From Candidatus Acidiflorens stordalenmirensis (GTDB lineage Bacteria; Acidobacteriota; Terriglobia; Terriglobales; Acidobacteriaceae): a stretch of 36,646 nucleotides of DNA. Made by a program: the position numbers and the translations under genes. The notes beneath the pieces are model-generated. The model made no database searches. It worked only from the letters and a program-made list of their open reading frames with translations, and was not told where the DNA came from. Location: positions 1 to 36,646 of the forward strand of contig PLIC01000221.1 of assembly GCA_003139995.1 (NCBI GenBank). The letters run 5' to 3'. Shown piece after piece: positions 8,272 through 16,941 of the stretch (position 1 is the stretch's first letter; every line of letters begins with the position of its first letter).

Positions 8272-9563
8272 TGTCCACCGTTGCATCGCCCAGTCCTAAA
8301 AGGGTGCTCCGCGGCTACCAGCAGTGGGTTCCGGATGTGCGTCTGGGGCTGCAGAACCTCCTTCTCCATCGGCTCCGCTCGCTGCTGACCATGTTGGGCA
8401 TGATTTTCGGCGTGGCCGCGGTAGTTTCCATGCTTTCCATCGGCGCCGGAGCGCGGCAGAAGGTGATGGCTCTGATCGAGCAGATGGGGGTCCGCAATCT
8501 TATCGTAGAAGCGAAGGAAACCACCGAGTGGCAAGCTCACCAGAAGATTCGCAAGATCTCCCCCGGACTTACCTTCCAGGACTATCGGGTGATTCGCGAT
8601 GAAGTGGGCGACATCGTTGCTTCGACTCCCCGCAAACGGATGACGCCTTCGAAGACCATTCCGAAATCTCAGGAGGATGTGCCGGCCGTTTACGGCGTCA
8701 ACCCGAGTTACACAAACATCGCAGGCCTTCATCTGCTGGAAGGCAGGTTTTTCGATCAGGACGAAGAGAGCCGGGGCGCGCCGGTCTGCGTGTTGGGAGC
8801 GGCCGCCAGGTCGAGTCTGTTCGGAGCTTCCAATCCGATCGACCAGTACATCAAGGTGAACGAACAGTGGTTTCGCGTGATCGGAGTGGTCAGCCCTCAG
8901 CTCAGCTCGCAGACGGAAGTAGCGGGAGTTCCGACGCAGGATCTCAACAACATCGTCTATGTTCCTCTGAATGCGGCGATCCTTCGCCTGGAAGACAGCT
9001 ATAGCGACGTCCGCGACGAAATTGATGGAATTTATCTCCGCTTGCGGGAGAACGCAGACATGCCCGCGGTAGCGCAGGTGGTCAGGGCAATTCTGGATTC
9101 GTCCCACCACTCGGCCGGCGATTTCAGCGTGATTGTGCCCGCCGAACTGCTTGCCGAACAAAAACGCACGGAACGCCTCTTCAATGTCGTCATGGTTGCG
9201 ATTGCTTCCATCTCTCTGCTGGTGGGTGGCATCGGGATCATGAACATCATGCTGGCCAGCATTCTCGAACGGACACGGGAGATCGGCCTGCGCCGCGCAG
9301 TGGGGGCTCGACAGTCCGACATAGTTCGCCAGTTCGTGATTGAAGCCATGATGATTTCGTTCGTAGGCGGAAGCCTCGGCATCGTGTTCGGCTTTGTGAT
9401 GTCACGCCTGATCGCATGGCTTGCCGGATGGTCGACCATCGTGACCGCGAGTTCCATCCTTCTGGCGTTTGTTGTTTCTATCAGCGTGGGTCTGGTGTTT
9501 GGGATTTATCCGGCGGCGAAGGCCGCGCGCCTCGATCCGGTCGAAGCCATTCGTTACGAGTGA
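8271..9563 (+). CDS. MacB/FtsX-type ABC transporter permease, without ATPase domain
   Basis: 430 residues. N-terminal membrane helix 1 (SLLTMLGMIFGVAAVVSML) is followed by a periplasmic MacB-PCD core (about residues 65-270). The FtsX domain has three helices and carries the signature GGIGIMNIMLASILERTREIG, ending AAKAARLDPVEAIRYE. Role: the transmembrane half of a type VII (MacB-like) mechanotransmission ABC transporter. Unlike MacB itself it has no fused nucleotide-binding domain, and no separate ATPase gene lies in the operon. The ATPase must therefore be encoded elsewhere. It is coupled to adaptor 3 upstream; the TolC-like gene follows after 87 bases. Confidence 0.9.
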   Translation: MSTVASPSPKRVLRGYQQWVPDVRLGLQNLLLHRLRSLLTMLGMIFGVAAVVSMLSIGAGARQKVMALIEQMGVRNLIVEAKETTEWQAHQKIRKISPGLTFQDYRVIRDEVGDIVASTPRKRMTPSKTIPKSQEDVPAVYGVNPSYTNIAGLHLLEGRFFDQDEESRGAPVCVLGAAARSSLFGASNPIDQYIKVNEQWFRVIGVVSPQLSSQTEVAGVPTQDLNNIVYVPLNAAILRLEDSYSDVRDEIDGIYLRLRENADMPAVAQVVRAILDSSHHSAGDFSVIVPAELLAEQKRTERLFNVVMVAIASISLLVGGIGIMNIMLASILERTREIGLRRAVGARQSDIVRQFVIEAMMISFVGGSLGIVFGFVMSRLIAWLAGWSTIVTASSILLAFVVSISVGLVFGIYPAAKAARLDPVEAIRYE

Positions 9564-9650
9564 GTCAGCGGACTCATGCGCCAACGACCAACGATCGACG
9601 AGCGGCGATTTGTGGCGTGAACGTCTGCCGGCAGTTCTGGAGGATGAAGA

Positions 9651-11300
9651 ATGAAGCTCCGTCTCGTTCTGTGCCCTATTCTGCTGTGCCTGGCCGCAAG
9701 CATCCTGCCGGCGCAAACCGTTCACCAACGGGAAACATTCCGCGGTCTGACCGGCCCCCAAACCGTCTCTGACACGTTGCCGGGCCCAAAGTATATGCAG
9801 GGGCACGTTGTCGATGGAAAACTGCGCCTGACACTGCAGGATGCGGTTGTCCTGACGCTGGCCAACAACAGCAATGTCAGGCTCCAGGAATTGAACATCG
9901 AAACTGCCAAGTATGCGCTGCTGGGCGCGCATTCGCCCTTCGATCCTCTCGCGCAGGCCAGTTTCAACACACAGCGGTCGATTTCGCAGGCGTATACGCA
10001 GCTTGCTGGGGCCCCGACGCTGGGAACTCCGCTGAGCACCTTGAACCAGGTCACGCAGCTCAATTACAGCCAGACGTTCGAGACTGGAACTAACTTCCAA
10101 GTCAATTTCAACGCTACCAAGCTCTCGTCAAACAGCACTTACAACTTCTTCAATCCGTCCATCTCTTCCTTCCTTAGCTTCCAGTTCACCCAGCCCATCT
10201 TGCGCAACCGCTGGTTGTTCGCAAATCGCGCGCCTCTTGTCATCGCGCGCCGCAACCTGCGAGGGTCCCGCGCCATGTTTGAAGTCCAGGTTAGTAACAC
10301 CATTCAGCTGGTCGTCAACCAGTATTGGAATGTGGTGCAGGCGCGCGGCAACCTGGAAGTGGCGCGAACGTCACTGGATGCCGCCGAGGCTACCTACAAG
10401 CATGACAAGCGTTCCCTGGAACTGGGCGCGCTGCCGCCGCTGGACATATATCGCTCTGAGTCCCAAGTGGCCAGCCGGCGGGTACAGGCGATCCAGAGCG
10501 AGTACGCTCTGAAGCAGACCGAGGATGCTTTTCGTCAAACTGTGGGCGCTGACCTTGATCCTTACTTCCGAGCACTCGATCTCGATCTGACGGAACCACC
10601 AGAACCCGCAGTAGAGTTACAGAACATCGATGCGGCCGCGGCCCTGCAGCGAGCTTTGGAAAAACGCCAGGAACTTGAAGCGGCACGTCAGTCGCTGGCC
10701 AATGATGACACCAGCATCCGGCTGGCTCACAATAATCTGTTGCCCGATCTAAGCTTGGGCGGAAACTACTCCGGCAGCGGACTGGGAGGCAATGAATACA
10801 ATCTCGGCCCTCCGCCGCAGCTGATTTCTACAGGAGGACTCGGCGACTCACTGAACCAGATGTTCGGCTTTGGATATCCGTCGTACGGGTTCTCCTTGAC
10901 TTTGAACCTCCCTATCAAGAACCGGAGCGCTGAAGCCGCTCTTGGCAATGCTCTGGTCTCGCGTCGTCACGACCTGTACACCGAAAGGCAAATTCGCGAG
11001 CAGATCACGTACGACGTCAGCAACGCGGTCCATCAACTCGAGCAGGCGAAGATCGGCATGGCGGCCAGCAAGGAAGCCGTTGATCTGGCGCGCAAGACCG
11101 TGGCCGCGGAACAACGCAAGTATGAACTGGGAACGGGGCAGATTTTCCTGGTTCTCGAAGCGCAAACCGAGCTAGCGGCGGCGGAGCAGGGTCGTTTGCA
11201 AGCCGAAATCGGTTATCAACTGGCGGTGGCAGCCCTCGATTACGCCACCGGTAGTTTGTTAGAACCTTATGGCGTGCAAATCGCGGAACTCACGCGGTAA
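9651..11300 (+). CDS. TolC-family outer-membrane efflux protein
   Basis: 549 residues with a signal peptide (MKLRLVLCPILLCLAASILPAQ). GGAGGATGAAGA precedes the ATG. Two OEP repeats are visible. The first begins LTLQDAVVLTLANNSNVRLQELN; the second includes YPSYGFSLTLNLPIKNRSAEAALGNA and the coiled-coil segment rich in Ala/Glu near LEAQTELAAAEQGRLQAEIGYQLA. Role: trimeric outer-membrane exit duct for the tripartite pump whose adaptors and permease precede it. It is the last gene of the operon; a gene-free convergent gap follows. Confidence 0.92.
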   Translation: MKLRLVLCPILLCLAASILPAQTVHQRETFRGLTGPQTVSDTLPGPKYMQGHVVDGKLRLTLQDAVVLTLANNSNVRLQELNIETAKYALLGAHSPFDPLAQASFNTQRSISQAYTQLAGAPTLGTPLSTLNQVTQLNYSQTFETGTNFQVNFNATKLSSNSTYNFFNPSISSFLSFQFTQPILRNRWLFANRAPLVIARRNLRGSRAMFEVQVSNTIQLVVNQYWNVVQARGNLEVARTSLDAAEATYKHDKRSLELGALPPLDIYRSESQVASRRVQAIQSEYALKQTEDAFRQTVGADLDPYFRALDLDLTEPPEPAVELQNIDAAAALQRALEKRQELEAARQSLANDDTSIRLAHNNLLPDLSLGGNYSGSGLGGNEYNLGPPPQLISTGGLGDSLNQMFGFGYPSYGFSLTLNLPIKNRSAEAALGNALVSRRHDLYTERQIREQITYDVSNAVHQLEQAKIGMAASKEAVDLARKTVAAEQRKYELGTGQIFLVLEAQTELAAAEQGRLQAEIGYQLAVAALDYATGSLLEPYGVQIAELTR

Positions 11301-11700
11301 TTGTCACCGTGAAACCTCAGGGAAGGCCCGGGATTTTTCCAAACTCTGGAGGGACGGGCGGGACGGTTTGCGCGACATCCAGCCGTTGGCGATGCGGCTG
11401 CAGCCTTTCGGATTATGTGCAAATCTCAGTTCTTGTGACGAAAGTACTGATTCGCAAGCGGTTCCGTCAATTACCGTCCAAACGAGAGTTAACCAACTTA
11501 GAAACATAGATTTAGGAAGGTGCCGACGGTGCCGAAATATCCCCACCGACTGGCCGGTGCCGCTGGATTCCGGGGTCCGTGCTTCTCATCCACAAAGTTT
11601 TCCACAGGGTAAAGGTGTTTCAGGATTGGACTTTTGCCGGTCTTCATCGCATGGGGGCGGACAACCGAGAGCAGCTGTCCGTAGGCGCGATCAATCCCGC
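11301..11700. other. convergent intergenic gap
   Basis: 400 bases between the 3' ends of the TolC-like gene and dnaB. I see no gene and no strong hairpin followed by a T-run. Its only marked content is a pair of DnaA-box-like nonamers near 11587-11606. Confidence 0.6.
11587..11606 (+). promoter_or_regulatory. pair of DnaA-box-like sites
   Basis: TCATCCACA (11587-11595) and TTTTCCACA (11598-11606) each differ from the consensus TTATCCACA at one position. They lie on the same strand, two bases apart, in the gap downstream of dnaB. They could titrate DnaA or mark a regulatory site; chance occurrence is possible. Confidence 0.4.
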
Positions 11701-13089
11701 CTACTCGCCGGGTTCGCTGTTGCCTTCGAGCATGTTGGCGAAGCGCGTGGAATTGTGCAAAAACGCGAGATTGAACTTGCCGATGGGGCCGTTACGTTGC
11801 TTGGCGATGATGATTTCGGCGCGGCCCTTGAGGTCGGGGTCGTCCTGCTTGTAGATCTCTTCGCGGAAGATAAACATGACGACGTCGGCGTCCTGCTCAA
11901 TCGACCCCGATTCGCGCAGATCGGAGAGCTGCGGCCGGTGGTCGCCGCCCCGGCTTTCGGGAGCCCGGCTAAGCTGCGACAACGCGAGCACGGGGACCTG
12001 GAGTTCTTTCGCGATGGCTTTCAGCCCGCGCGAGATGGAGGAAACTTCCTGCGTCCGATTTTCGTAGCGCTTGCTGCCGCCGGACATGAGTTGCAGGTAG
12101 TCGACGACCAGCAAGTCAAGGCGTCCCTGTGACTGTTTGAGGCGGCGGGCTTTGGCGCGCATTTCGCTCAGCGAGATGCCAGGCGTGTCGTCGATGAAAA
12201 TTGGGGCGTTGGAGAGTTCCTCCATGGCGCGGACGATTTTTTTCATGTCGTCGCCCCAGAGCGAGCCGGTGCGCATCTTGTGCGCGTCAACGATGGCGCG
12301 AGAGCAGAGCAGGCGTTGCAGCAGGGCTTCACTCGACATTTCGAGCGAGAAAATGCCCACCACCTTGCCGTCGTCGATGGCGGCATTTTCGGCGATATTC
12401 GTAGCCAGTGAGGTTTTGCCCATGGAGGGGCGGGAGGCGAGGATGACGAGGTCGGATTTCTGGAAGCCGCTGGTCTTCTCGTCGAGATCGGTGTAGTGGG
12501 TGGCAAGGCCGGTGATGCGCTGCCCGCGTTGCAGCAGCGCGTCGACCGAGCCGAACGAGTTGCGGACAATCTCCTTGATTCCCTGGAACCCTTTGCCAAT
12601 GCGCTTCTCGGAGAGCTGGAAAATGGCGGCTTCGGCTTCGTTCAGGATTTCGTCGGCGGGATCGGCCTGCTCGCTGGCTTTGGCGATGGCGGTATTGGAG
12701 ACGTTGATCAGCCCGCGCAGGATGGCCTTGTCGCGGACGATTCTGACGTAATGCTCGATGGATGGCCGGTCGGGTACGCCGTCAAGCAGGCCGGAGATGT
12801 AGCCGACATCGCCGACCGCTTGCAGATCCTTCTTCTGCTCCAGTTCTTCGACCAGTGTGATGATGTCAATCGGCCGCGAAGATTCGGCCAGATCCATCAT
12901 GCGCGAATAGATGCGCCGGTGCGAGTCGATGGAAAAGTCTTCCGGCTTCAGGTGCTCGGCGGCATCGTTGAAGGCATGATTGTCAAGCAAAACGGCGCCC
13001 AGAATGGAGCGCTCGGCTTCAATGTTCGCCGGCAAGCGGCCGATGGTGGTTTCCAGAGTGGCCACGATGTTTAAGTGAGTGCTTTGCAT
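11701..13089 (-). CDS. dnaB: replicative DNA helicase DnaB
   Basis: 462 residues. The N-terminal helical domain begins LPANIEAERSILGAVLLD. A linker leads to the RecA-type ATPase domain with Walker A (SRPSMGKTS), Walker B (LLVVDYLQLMSG) and the conserved LSQLSRAPE and DLRESGSIEQDAD stretches. Role: hexameric 5'-3' helicase that unwinds DNA at the fork. The length is normal, and no intein is present although DnaB is a common intein host. GGGGAAAC precedes the ATG. It is transcribed away from the dnaA region 7 kb to the right. Confidence 0.97.
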   Translation of the reverse strand: MQSTHLNIVATLETTIGRLPANIEAERSILGAVLLDNHAFNDAAEHLKPEDFSIDSHRRIYSRMMDLAESSRPIDIITLVEELEQKKDLQAVGDVGYISGLLDGVPDRPSIEHYVRIVRDKAILRGLINVSNTAIAKASEQADPADEILNEAEAAIFQLSEKRIGKGFQGIKEIVRNSFGSVDALLQRGQRITGLATHYTDLDEKTSGFQKSDLVILASRPSMGKTSLATNIAENAAIDDGKVVGIFSLEMSSEALLQRLLCSRAIVDAHKMRTGSLWGDDMKKIVRAMEELSNAPIFIDDTPGISLSEMRAKARRLKQSQGRLDLLVVDYLQLMSGGSKRYENRTQEVSSISRGLKAIAKELQVPVLALSQLSRAPESRGGDHRPQLSDLRESGSIEQDADVVMFIFREEIYKQDDPDLKGRAEIIIAKQRNGPIGKFNLAFLHNSTRFANMLEGNSEPGE

Positions 13090-13540
13090 CGTAAACTGTT
13101 TCCCCCTGTGGACGTATGAGGAGCACCACAGGAAAACCGGGTCGAAATGAATTATTTTCGGCCGGCATACTTCCCATGTAGAGACGGGGCTTGCCCCGCC
13201 TCCGTGACCGCAGCAAAGCCAAGCCTCTACAAGAATTCAGCCGACGCCTGCAACGCAGTATGTCACAGGGCGAATAAAAAGCAAATAGCTTCCGCGGGGA
13301 CCATCTAGGCCTCAATGCATGGGTCTTTCGCTTGCATCAAGATGACAACCCGAATTTATGCCGCGAACTCGTGGGACACGACGCTAGGAGCTTGTTGAAA
13401 AGAACATTCCGTTGGCGTTTCACCGAACGCAGGCGACGAAGAATCCAGCATTCAGAAGTTAGCCCTGATTGGGCGTATCCCAATGAAAAGCTTTTGGCAC
13501 CACCGTGATCTCATCTGGGTGACGTGCGTGTCCGATATTC
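13090..13540. other. gap with repeat and no gene
   Basis: About 450 bases upstream of dnaB. It holds the dnaB promoter region (not resolved) and a palindromic repeat at 13178-13230. No open frame with coding character was found on either strand. Confidence 0.5.
13178..13230. repeat. palindromic repeat with GTAGAG/CTCTAC ends
   Basis: Outer arms GTAGAG (13178) and CTCTAC (13225) enclose a GGGGC-TT-GCCCC hairpin. The GTAG...CTAC ends and GC-rich arms match the style of the repeats around the RAYT gene at 33737-34491. Confidence 0.5.
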
Positions 13541-13570
13541 TCCTTGCGGAGAGCGCCGAGAATTCTGGCC

Positions 13571-13810
13571 CCTTTTTTGGCGATGCTTGACAGCAAGGGT
13601 GCGGCCATCCCCAACGCACAAGTGGAGAGGCTGGCGTAGGCCGAGCAATTAAGCAGTCAAGTGCTGTTCACGCCGAACGCTACGGCGGCGTTCGATAACC
13701 CGCCAATCACGGACATCGGGAATCCGTCGTTCGGGCAGATTACCAACACGGTGCGGACGCCCAAGCTGGTACCGTTCTCACTGCGTTACGCTTCTTGGGG
13801 ATGCGGGTGA
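13571..13810 (+). pseudogene. relic of an Oar-like TonB-dependent receptor (C-terminal end)
   Basis: In one frame (ending TGA 13808-13810) the sequence after an internal TAG (13637-13639) reads NPSFGQITNTVRTPKLVPF then SLRYAS. This resembles the last strands of carboxypeptidase-regulatory-domain TonB-dependent receptors, which typically end with a QITxTV...LRY strand. Before the stop, the same frame reads LDSKGAAIPNAQVERLA, like the N-terminal regulatory domain of the same family. The gene thus seems reduced to its two ends with the interior lost. The C-terminal part is the better supported; the N-terminal match is short. Confidence 0.5.
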
Positions 13811-13818
13811 GGGTTCTT

Positions 13819-14184
13819 ATGCTGGCAAGCGCAAGATACGGTCGAATGCGGTGGGGCCTGGGACGGCGGTCTCGTTGCGCGGCATCCTGCGTCCTGCTGT
13901 TGAGCTTGACTTTTGGTGGAATTGTTTTGGGGCAAGAGCCTTCCCGGAAAGTGATTGTGCGGAAGGAACCGGGCTATCCCGAGTTGGCCAGGCGGATGCA
14001 CCTGAGCGGCATGGTGAAGCTGGAAGTGGTGATCACTCCCGCGGGAGCGGTTAAGTCAGCGAGGCTGTTGGGCGGCAACCCGGTGTTCGAGCAGAGCGCC
14101 ATAGCGGCGGCGAAGCAGTGGAGATTTGAAGCAGCGGAAAAGGAAACGAAAGAGCTGATTCTGGTAAAGTTCATGGTGCCGTAG
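13819..14184 (+). CDS. secreted TonB C-terminal domain protein
   Basis: About 121 residues. I chose ATG 13819 because GTGAGGG lies about six bases upstream. TTG 13795 and ATG 13846 are alternatives. A basic n-region and hydrophobic stretch (ASCVLLLSLTFGGIVLG) form a signal peptide or anchor. The rest is one TonB-C domain: KEPGYPELARRMHLSGMVKL, then VITPAGAVKSARLLGGNPVF and AAKQWRFEAA. It has no proline-rich linker, so it is not a classical energy-coupling TonB. It starts immediately after the receptor relic, which may once have been its neighbour or partner. Confidence 0.75.
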   Translation: MLASARYGRMRWGLGRRSRCAASCVLLLSLTFGGIVLGQEPSRKVIVRKEPGYPELARRMHLSGMVKLEVVITPAGAVKSARLLGGNPVFEQSAIAAAKQWRFEAAEKETKELILVKFMVP

Positions 14185-14253
14185 AACCATCGCAGCGCGC
14201 CAGACTATGCCAAGCGCGCGTGTCTTTTCTCATAATTTCGTTGATCGCCCGGT

Positions 14254-14691
14254 TCATACCCTCCAATAGTCGGGCCGCCACTGCTGGACTGCTTTCTTGA
14301 TGTCCAGGGCGGACAGCTTCTCGTTCAGGGCTCGCGCGGCGAGCGCAGGGAGTTCCGCGTCGGAAGCGAAGCGCAGCGCGACTAATTGCGATTCCGTAAA
14401 TTCCGCGATACGCGGACGAAGGGCGGCGTCGAGTAAGGACGCGAGCCGCAATCTTTCTTCCAGCCGGATTACGCGGTCCTGCACCTTGAGGGCATAAAGC
14501 CGGATCTTGAACACAGCGAACAACGCCGCGATGATGAAGACAACCAACCACGCCGAATGCAACCCTGGCCTTCTGACCAGATGGACGATGGCGACGATCA
14601 CCGTGATGGCGAATACGGGCAGGATGAAAAAGTGGAAGAGCGGATCTAGACGCTTGTGATTGGAAAAATTCTGGGCGGCTCCGTCAGCCAT
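14254..14691 (-). CDS. DUF6526 family membrane protein
   Basis: 145 residues. Two adjacent membrane helices (FHFFILPVFAITVIVAIVHL and AWLVVFIIAALFAVFKIRLY) are followed by a soluble helical tail with LKVQDRVIRLEERLRL and a C-terminal KKAVQQWRPDYWRV. This layout matches the uncharacterised DUF6526 family seen in Acidobacteriota and Bacteroidota. The function is unknown. It lies downstream of mnmE on the same strand. Confidence 0.75.
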   Translation of the reverse strand: MADGAAQNFSNHKRLDPLFHFFILPVFAITVIVAIVHLVRRPGLHSAWLVVFIIAALFAVFKIRLYALKVQDRVIRLEERLRLASLLDAALRPRIAEFTESQLVALRFASDAELPALAARALNEKLSALDIKKAVQQWRPDYWRV

Positions 14692-14758
14692 GCGAAACTC
14701 CTTTGGAAACTCGCACTATCATCGCACGAATGGAGCGCGTGAAGGGTAAAGTTCGGAT

Positions 14759-16204
14759 TCATTTTCCGATACAGAAGGTGCCGAAAATCAGGTTGAGGAT
14801 GTCGTCGGTGGTGGTGGCGCCGGTGATTTCGTCGAGAGGACGCAGGGCGCCGTAGAGATCGAGCAGCAGCATTTCGTGGGGGACTCGGGCGGCGACGGCG
14901 GTAGTTGCGGCGTCGAGCGCGGTTAGCGCGTCGTTGACTAGTTTCTGATGGCGAACGCCGGTGAGGAAACCGGATTCTAGCTGCGTGGTGGAGTCTCCGG
15001 CGACGTGATGCAGGATGGCGGCGCGCAGGGCGGGGATGCCTTCGCCGGTCAGGGCGGAGGTCGGGATGTGCTGCGGAGAACGTGGCTCTGCCGGAGAAAC
15101 CCTGCCAGGCTCTGCCCGGCTTGGGCGGACAAGAGTCTGCCCTGAGCTTGTCGAAGGGGCGTCCGCCCCTACGCGGGCATTGCTGGTTCGGAGGAGGTCG
15201 GATTTGTTTTCTACTACGATCACGGGGCGGCCTTGTACCTGGCGCAGTAATTCCTGGTCTTCTTGGGATAGGGGCTGGGGTTTGTCGATTACTACTAGCA
15301 CTAAGTCGGCGTCGGCGAGGGCCTCCATTGACTTCTTGATGCCGATGCTTTCGGCTTCGTCCAGGGCGCGGCGGATGCCGGCCGTGTCCACGAGTTCCAC
15401 AGGAATTCCACCAATGGCGACGGTTTCGCTGACCAGGTCGCGAGTCGTGCCGGGCTGGGCGGTCACGATGGCGCGCTCGCGTTCAACCAACCGATTAAAC
15501 AGGCTTGACTTGCCGACGTTGGGACGGCCTACGATGGCGAGCGTCAGTCCCTGGTGAACGATTTTGCCGTAAGCAAAAGTGGCGGCGAGTTGCGTGAGCG
15601 GGGCTTTGACTTGAGCGATGCGATCGAGGATGGTGGCGTCGGGGGCGATAGAGACGTCGTCCTCGGCGAAGTCGATGCCGGCTTCAAGCAGTGCGATCAG
15701 GTCGACCAATTCCCGCTTGATGGGCTTGAGGCGATTGGAAAGCGCGCCGTCGAGCTGTTGCGCGGCGACCTTGGCCTGAAAAAGGGTTTGCGCGTCGATC
15801 AGGTCGCGGACGGCTTCGGCTTGGGTTAGGTCGAGGCGTCCGTTAAGAAAGGCGCGCATGGTGAATTCTCCGGGCTCGGCGAGACGGGCGCCGCGGGCGA
15901 GAGAGAGTTCGACGATGTGGCGCAGCACGACGGGCGATCCGTGCGCCGAGATTTCGACGATGTCGTCCGTGGTGTACGAGTGGGGCTTGGCGAAGTAGGT
16001 GACGACGACCTCGTCGATGCGTGCTTGAGTTGTGGCGGGTTCGATCAAATCGCAGGGGATGGCTCGACCGGCTTTCAGCGGTTGCTTGAGACGCAGCATG
16101 GGCGCGGCAATGGCGCGCGCTTCCGGACCGGCCAGGCGGACTACGCCGATGCCGCCGCGTCCGGGCGGGGTGGCGATGGCGACGATGGTGTCATCCAAAT
16201 TCAC
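14759..16204 (-). CDS. mnmE: tRNA modification GTPase MnmE, with repeat-encoded insert
   Basis: 481 residues. The N-terminal formyl-THF-binding domain begins [20 protein letters not shown]. The G domain has G1 GRPNVGKS (226-233), G2 TTRD, G3 DTAG and G4 NKSD (333-336). The C-terminal signature is FCIGK. Role: with MnmG makes the 5-substituent of wobble uridine in some tRNAs. Between G4 and the G5 SAL motif (383-385) lie about 40 extra residues (about 340-379, including PSTSSGQT and PAEPRSP) encoded by dispersed palindromes. This loop normally is short. All catalytic motifs are intact, so the protein is probably functional. Confidence 0.95.
   Translation of the reverse strand: MNLDDTIVAIATPPGRGGIGVVRLAGPEARAIAAPMLRLKQPLKAGRAIPCDLIEPATTQARIDEVVVTYFAKPHSYTTDDIVEISAHGSPVVLRHIVELSLARGARLAEPGEFTMRAFLNGRLDLTQAEAVRDLIDAQTLFQAKVAAQQLDGALSNRLKPIKRELVDLIALLEAGIDFAEDDVSIAPDATILDRIAQVKAPLTQLAATFAYGKIVHQGLTLAIVGRPNVGKSSLFNRLVERERAIVTAQPGTTRDLVSETVAIGGIPVELVDTAGIRRALDEAESIGIKKSMEALADADLVLVVIDKPQPLSQEDQELLRQVQGRPVIVVENKSDLLRTSNARVGADAPSTSSGQTLVRPSRAEPGRVSPAEPRSPQHIPTSALTGEGIPALRAAILHHVAGDSTTQLESGFLTGVRHQKLVNDALTALDAATTAVAARVPHEMLLLDLYGALRPLDEITGATTTDDILNLIFGTFCIGK
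15068..15187. repeat. palindromic repeat cluster inside mnmE
   Basis: In-frame block in mnmE containing GGGCGGACAAGAGTCTGCCC (15123-15142, imperfect hairpin of the GCGGACA family). It also contains CCTGAGCTTGTCGAAGG (15141-15157) and GGGGCGTCCGCCCCTACGC (15156-15174). The middle element is the widespread CCTGAGC...GAAGG palindrome, also present at 25143. The block keeps the mnmE frame open. Confidence 0.7.
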
Positions 16205-16213
16205 ACGAACATT

Positions 16214-16582
16214 CTAGCCGTGTGACGCTGCGCTCACGCTAGACGTTTGTCTATCACTGCTTGTCCACTTTCGATAAACAAAGAAGTGGTAGAGGGCTAG
16301 AGCGAGGGGGACGAAGCAGAAAATGAACGGAAACCAGAGCGCACGTCTCAGCCACGACGAGTGGTCGAAGTTGAACCAAAAATAAAGCATCGCCACCCAT
16401 AACAATGCCGAACCGATGACCTCAGGGATCAGGACCAACCGCAAGAGGGCCGCAGTAGCTGGCGGTAAAGTATGTGATCCGGCGACGGCTTGAGCGGAGC
16501 GTGTTCCAACCAGGGTCCCACTCAACGTGAGAGCCAGCACGGAGCAAACGAGATAAACACGGCGCGCGGCGCGGGAATCCAT
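16214..16582 (-). CDS. small membrane protein of unknown function
   Basis: About 122 residues from ATG 16582. ATG 16612 and GTG 16630 upstream are also possible, and no start has a clear ribosome site. There are three predicted membrane helices (VYLVCSVLALTLSGTLVG; LVLIPEVIGSALLWVAMLYFWF; ALWFPFIFCFVPLALALYHFFVY) and a hydrophilic C-terminus. I do not recognise a family. It is divergent from rpmH, and its stop is nine bases before the mnmE start, so the two may be co-transcribed. Confidence 0.6.
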   Translation of the reverse strand: MDSRAARRVYLVCSVLALTLSGTLVGTRSAQAVAGSHTLPPATAALLRLVLIPEVIGSALLWVAMLYFWFNFDHSSWLRRALWFPFIFCFVPLALALYHFFVYRKWTSSDRQTSSVSAASHG

Positions 16583-16643
16583 CCACGTCCGCGAGATGGG
16601 CAAGATCAACATCGGGCGACAGCTTACCACGCCCTACGCCCGT

Positions 16644-16673
16644 TTGCTGCATCTGGCGCCCGTCATTTATACT
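16644..16673 (+). promoter_or_regulatory. candidate promoter for rpmH
   Basis: TTGCTG (16644-16649), 18 bases, then TATACT (16668-16673). It lies about 50 bases before the rpmH ATG, a sensible place for the promoter of rpmH-rnpA-yidD-yidC. Confidence 0.35.
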
Positions 16674-16721
16674 TGCACTTCGCCTCAAGGAAGCTGATTC
16701 AATCAGGAGCAAGGATTTTCG

Positions 16722-16877
16722 ATGCCGAAACGCACATTTCAACCCAACCGGCGCAAGCGCTCGAAGAAGCACGGGTTCCGGACTCGCATGAAGACCAAGA
16801 GCGGGGCCGCAGTGCTCTCGCGCCGCCGGGCCAAAGGGCGCAAGCGCGTCTCGGTGAAACCGGGTTTCCGCGAGTAG
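16722..16877 (+). CDS. rpmH: 50S ribosomal protein L34
   Basis: 51 residues, very basic, starting [20 protein letters not shown] and continuing with the conserved TRMKTKSG and [12 protein letters not shown] segments. This is a full-length L34 in its canonical place ahead of rnpA. AGGAGCAAGG lies upstream of the ATG. It is a structural protein of the large ribosomal subunit and the first gene of the origin-proximal operon. Confidence 0.97.
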   Translation: MPKRTFQPNRRKRSKKHGFRTRMKTKSGAAVLSRRRAKGRKRVSVKPGFRE

Positions 16878-16941
16878 TCTTCCCCTCAACGGGCAGCAAA
16901 GGCCGTCATTATTATTGACTATTGTGCAGGATTGTGAGCTG

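Noticed and set aside
11269-12132. 287-codon plus-strand frame across the dnaB 3' end
   Set aside because: Mostly antisense to dnaB and overlaps the end of the TolC-like gene; no motif.
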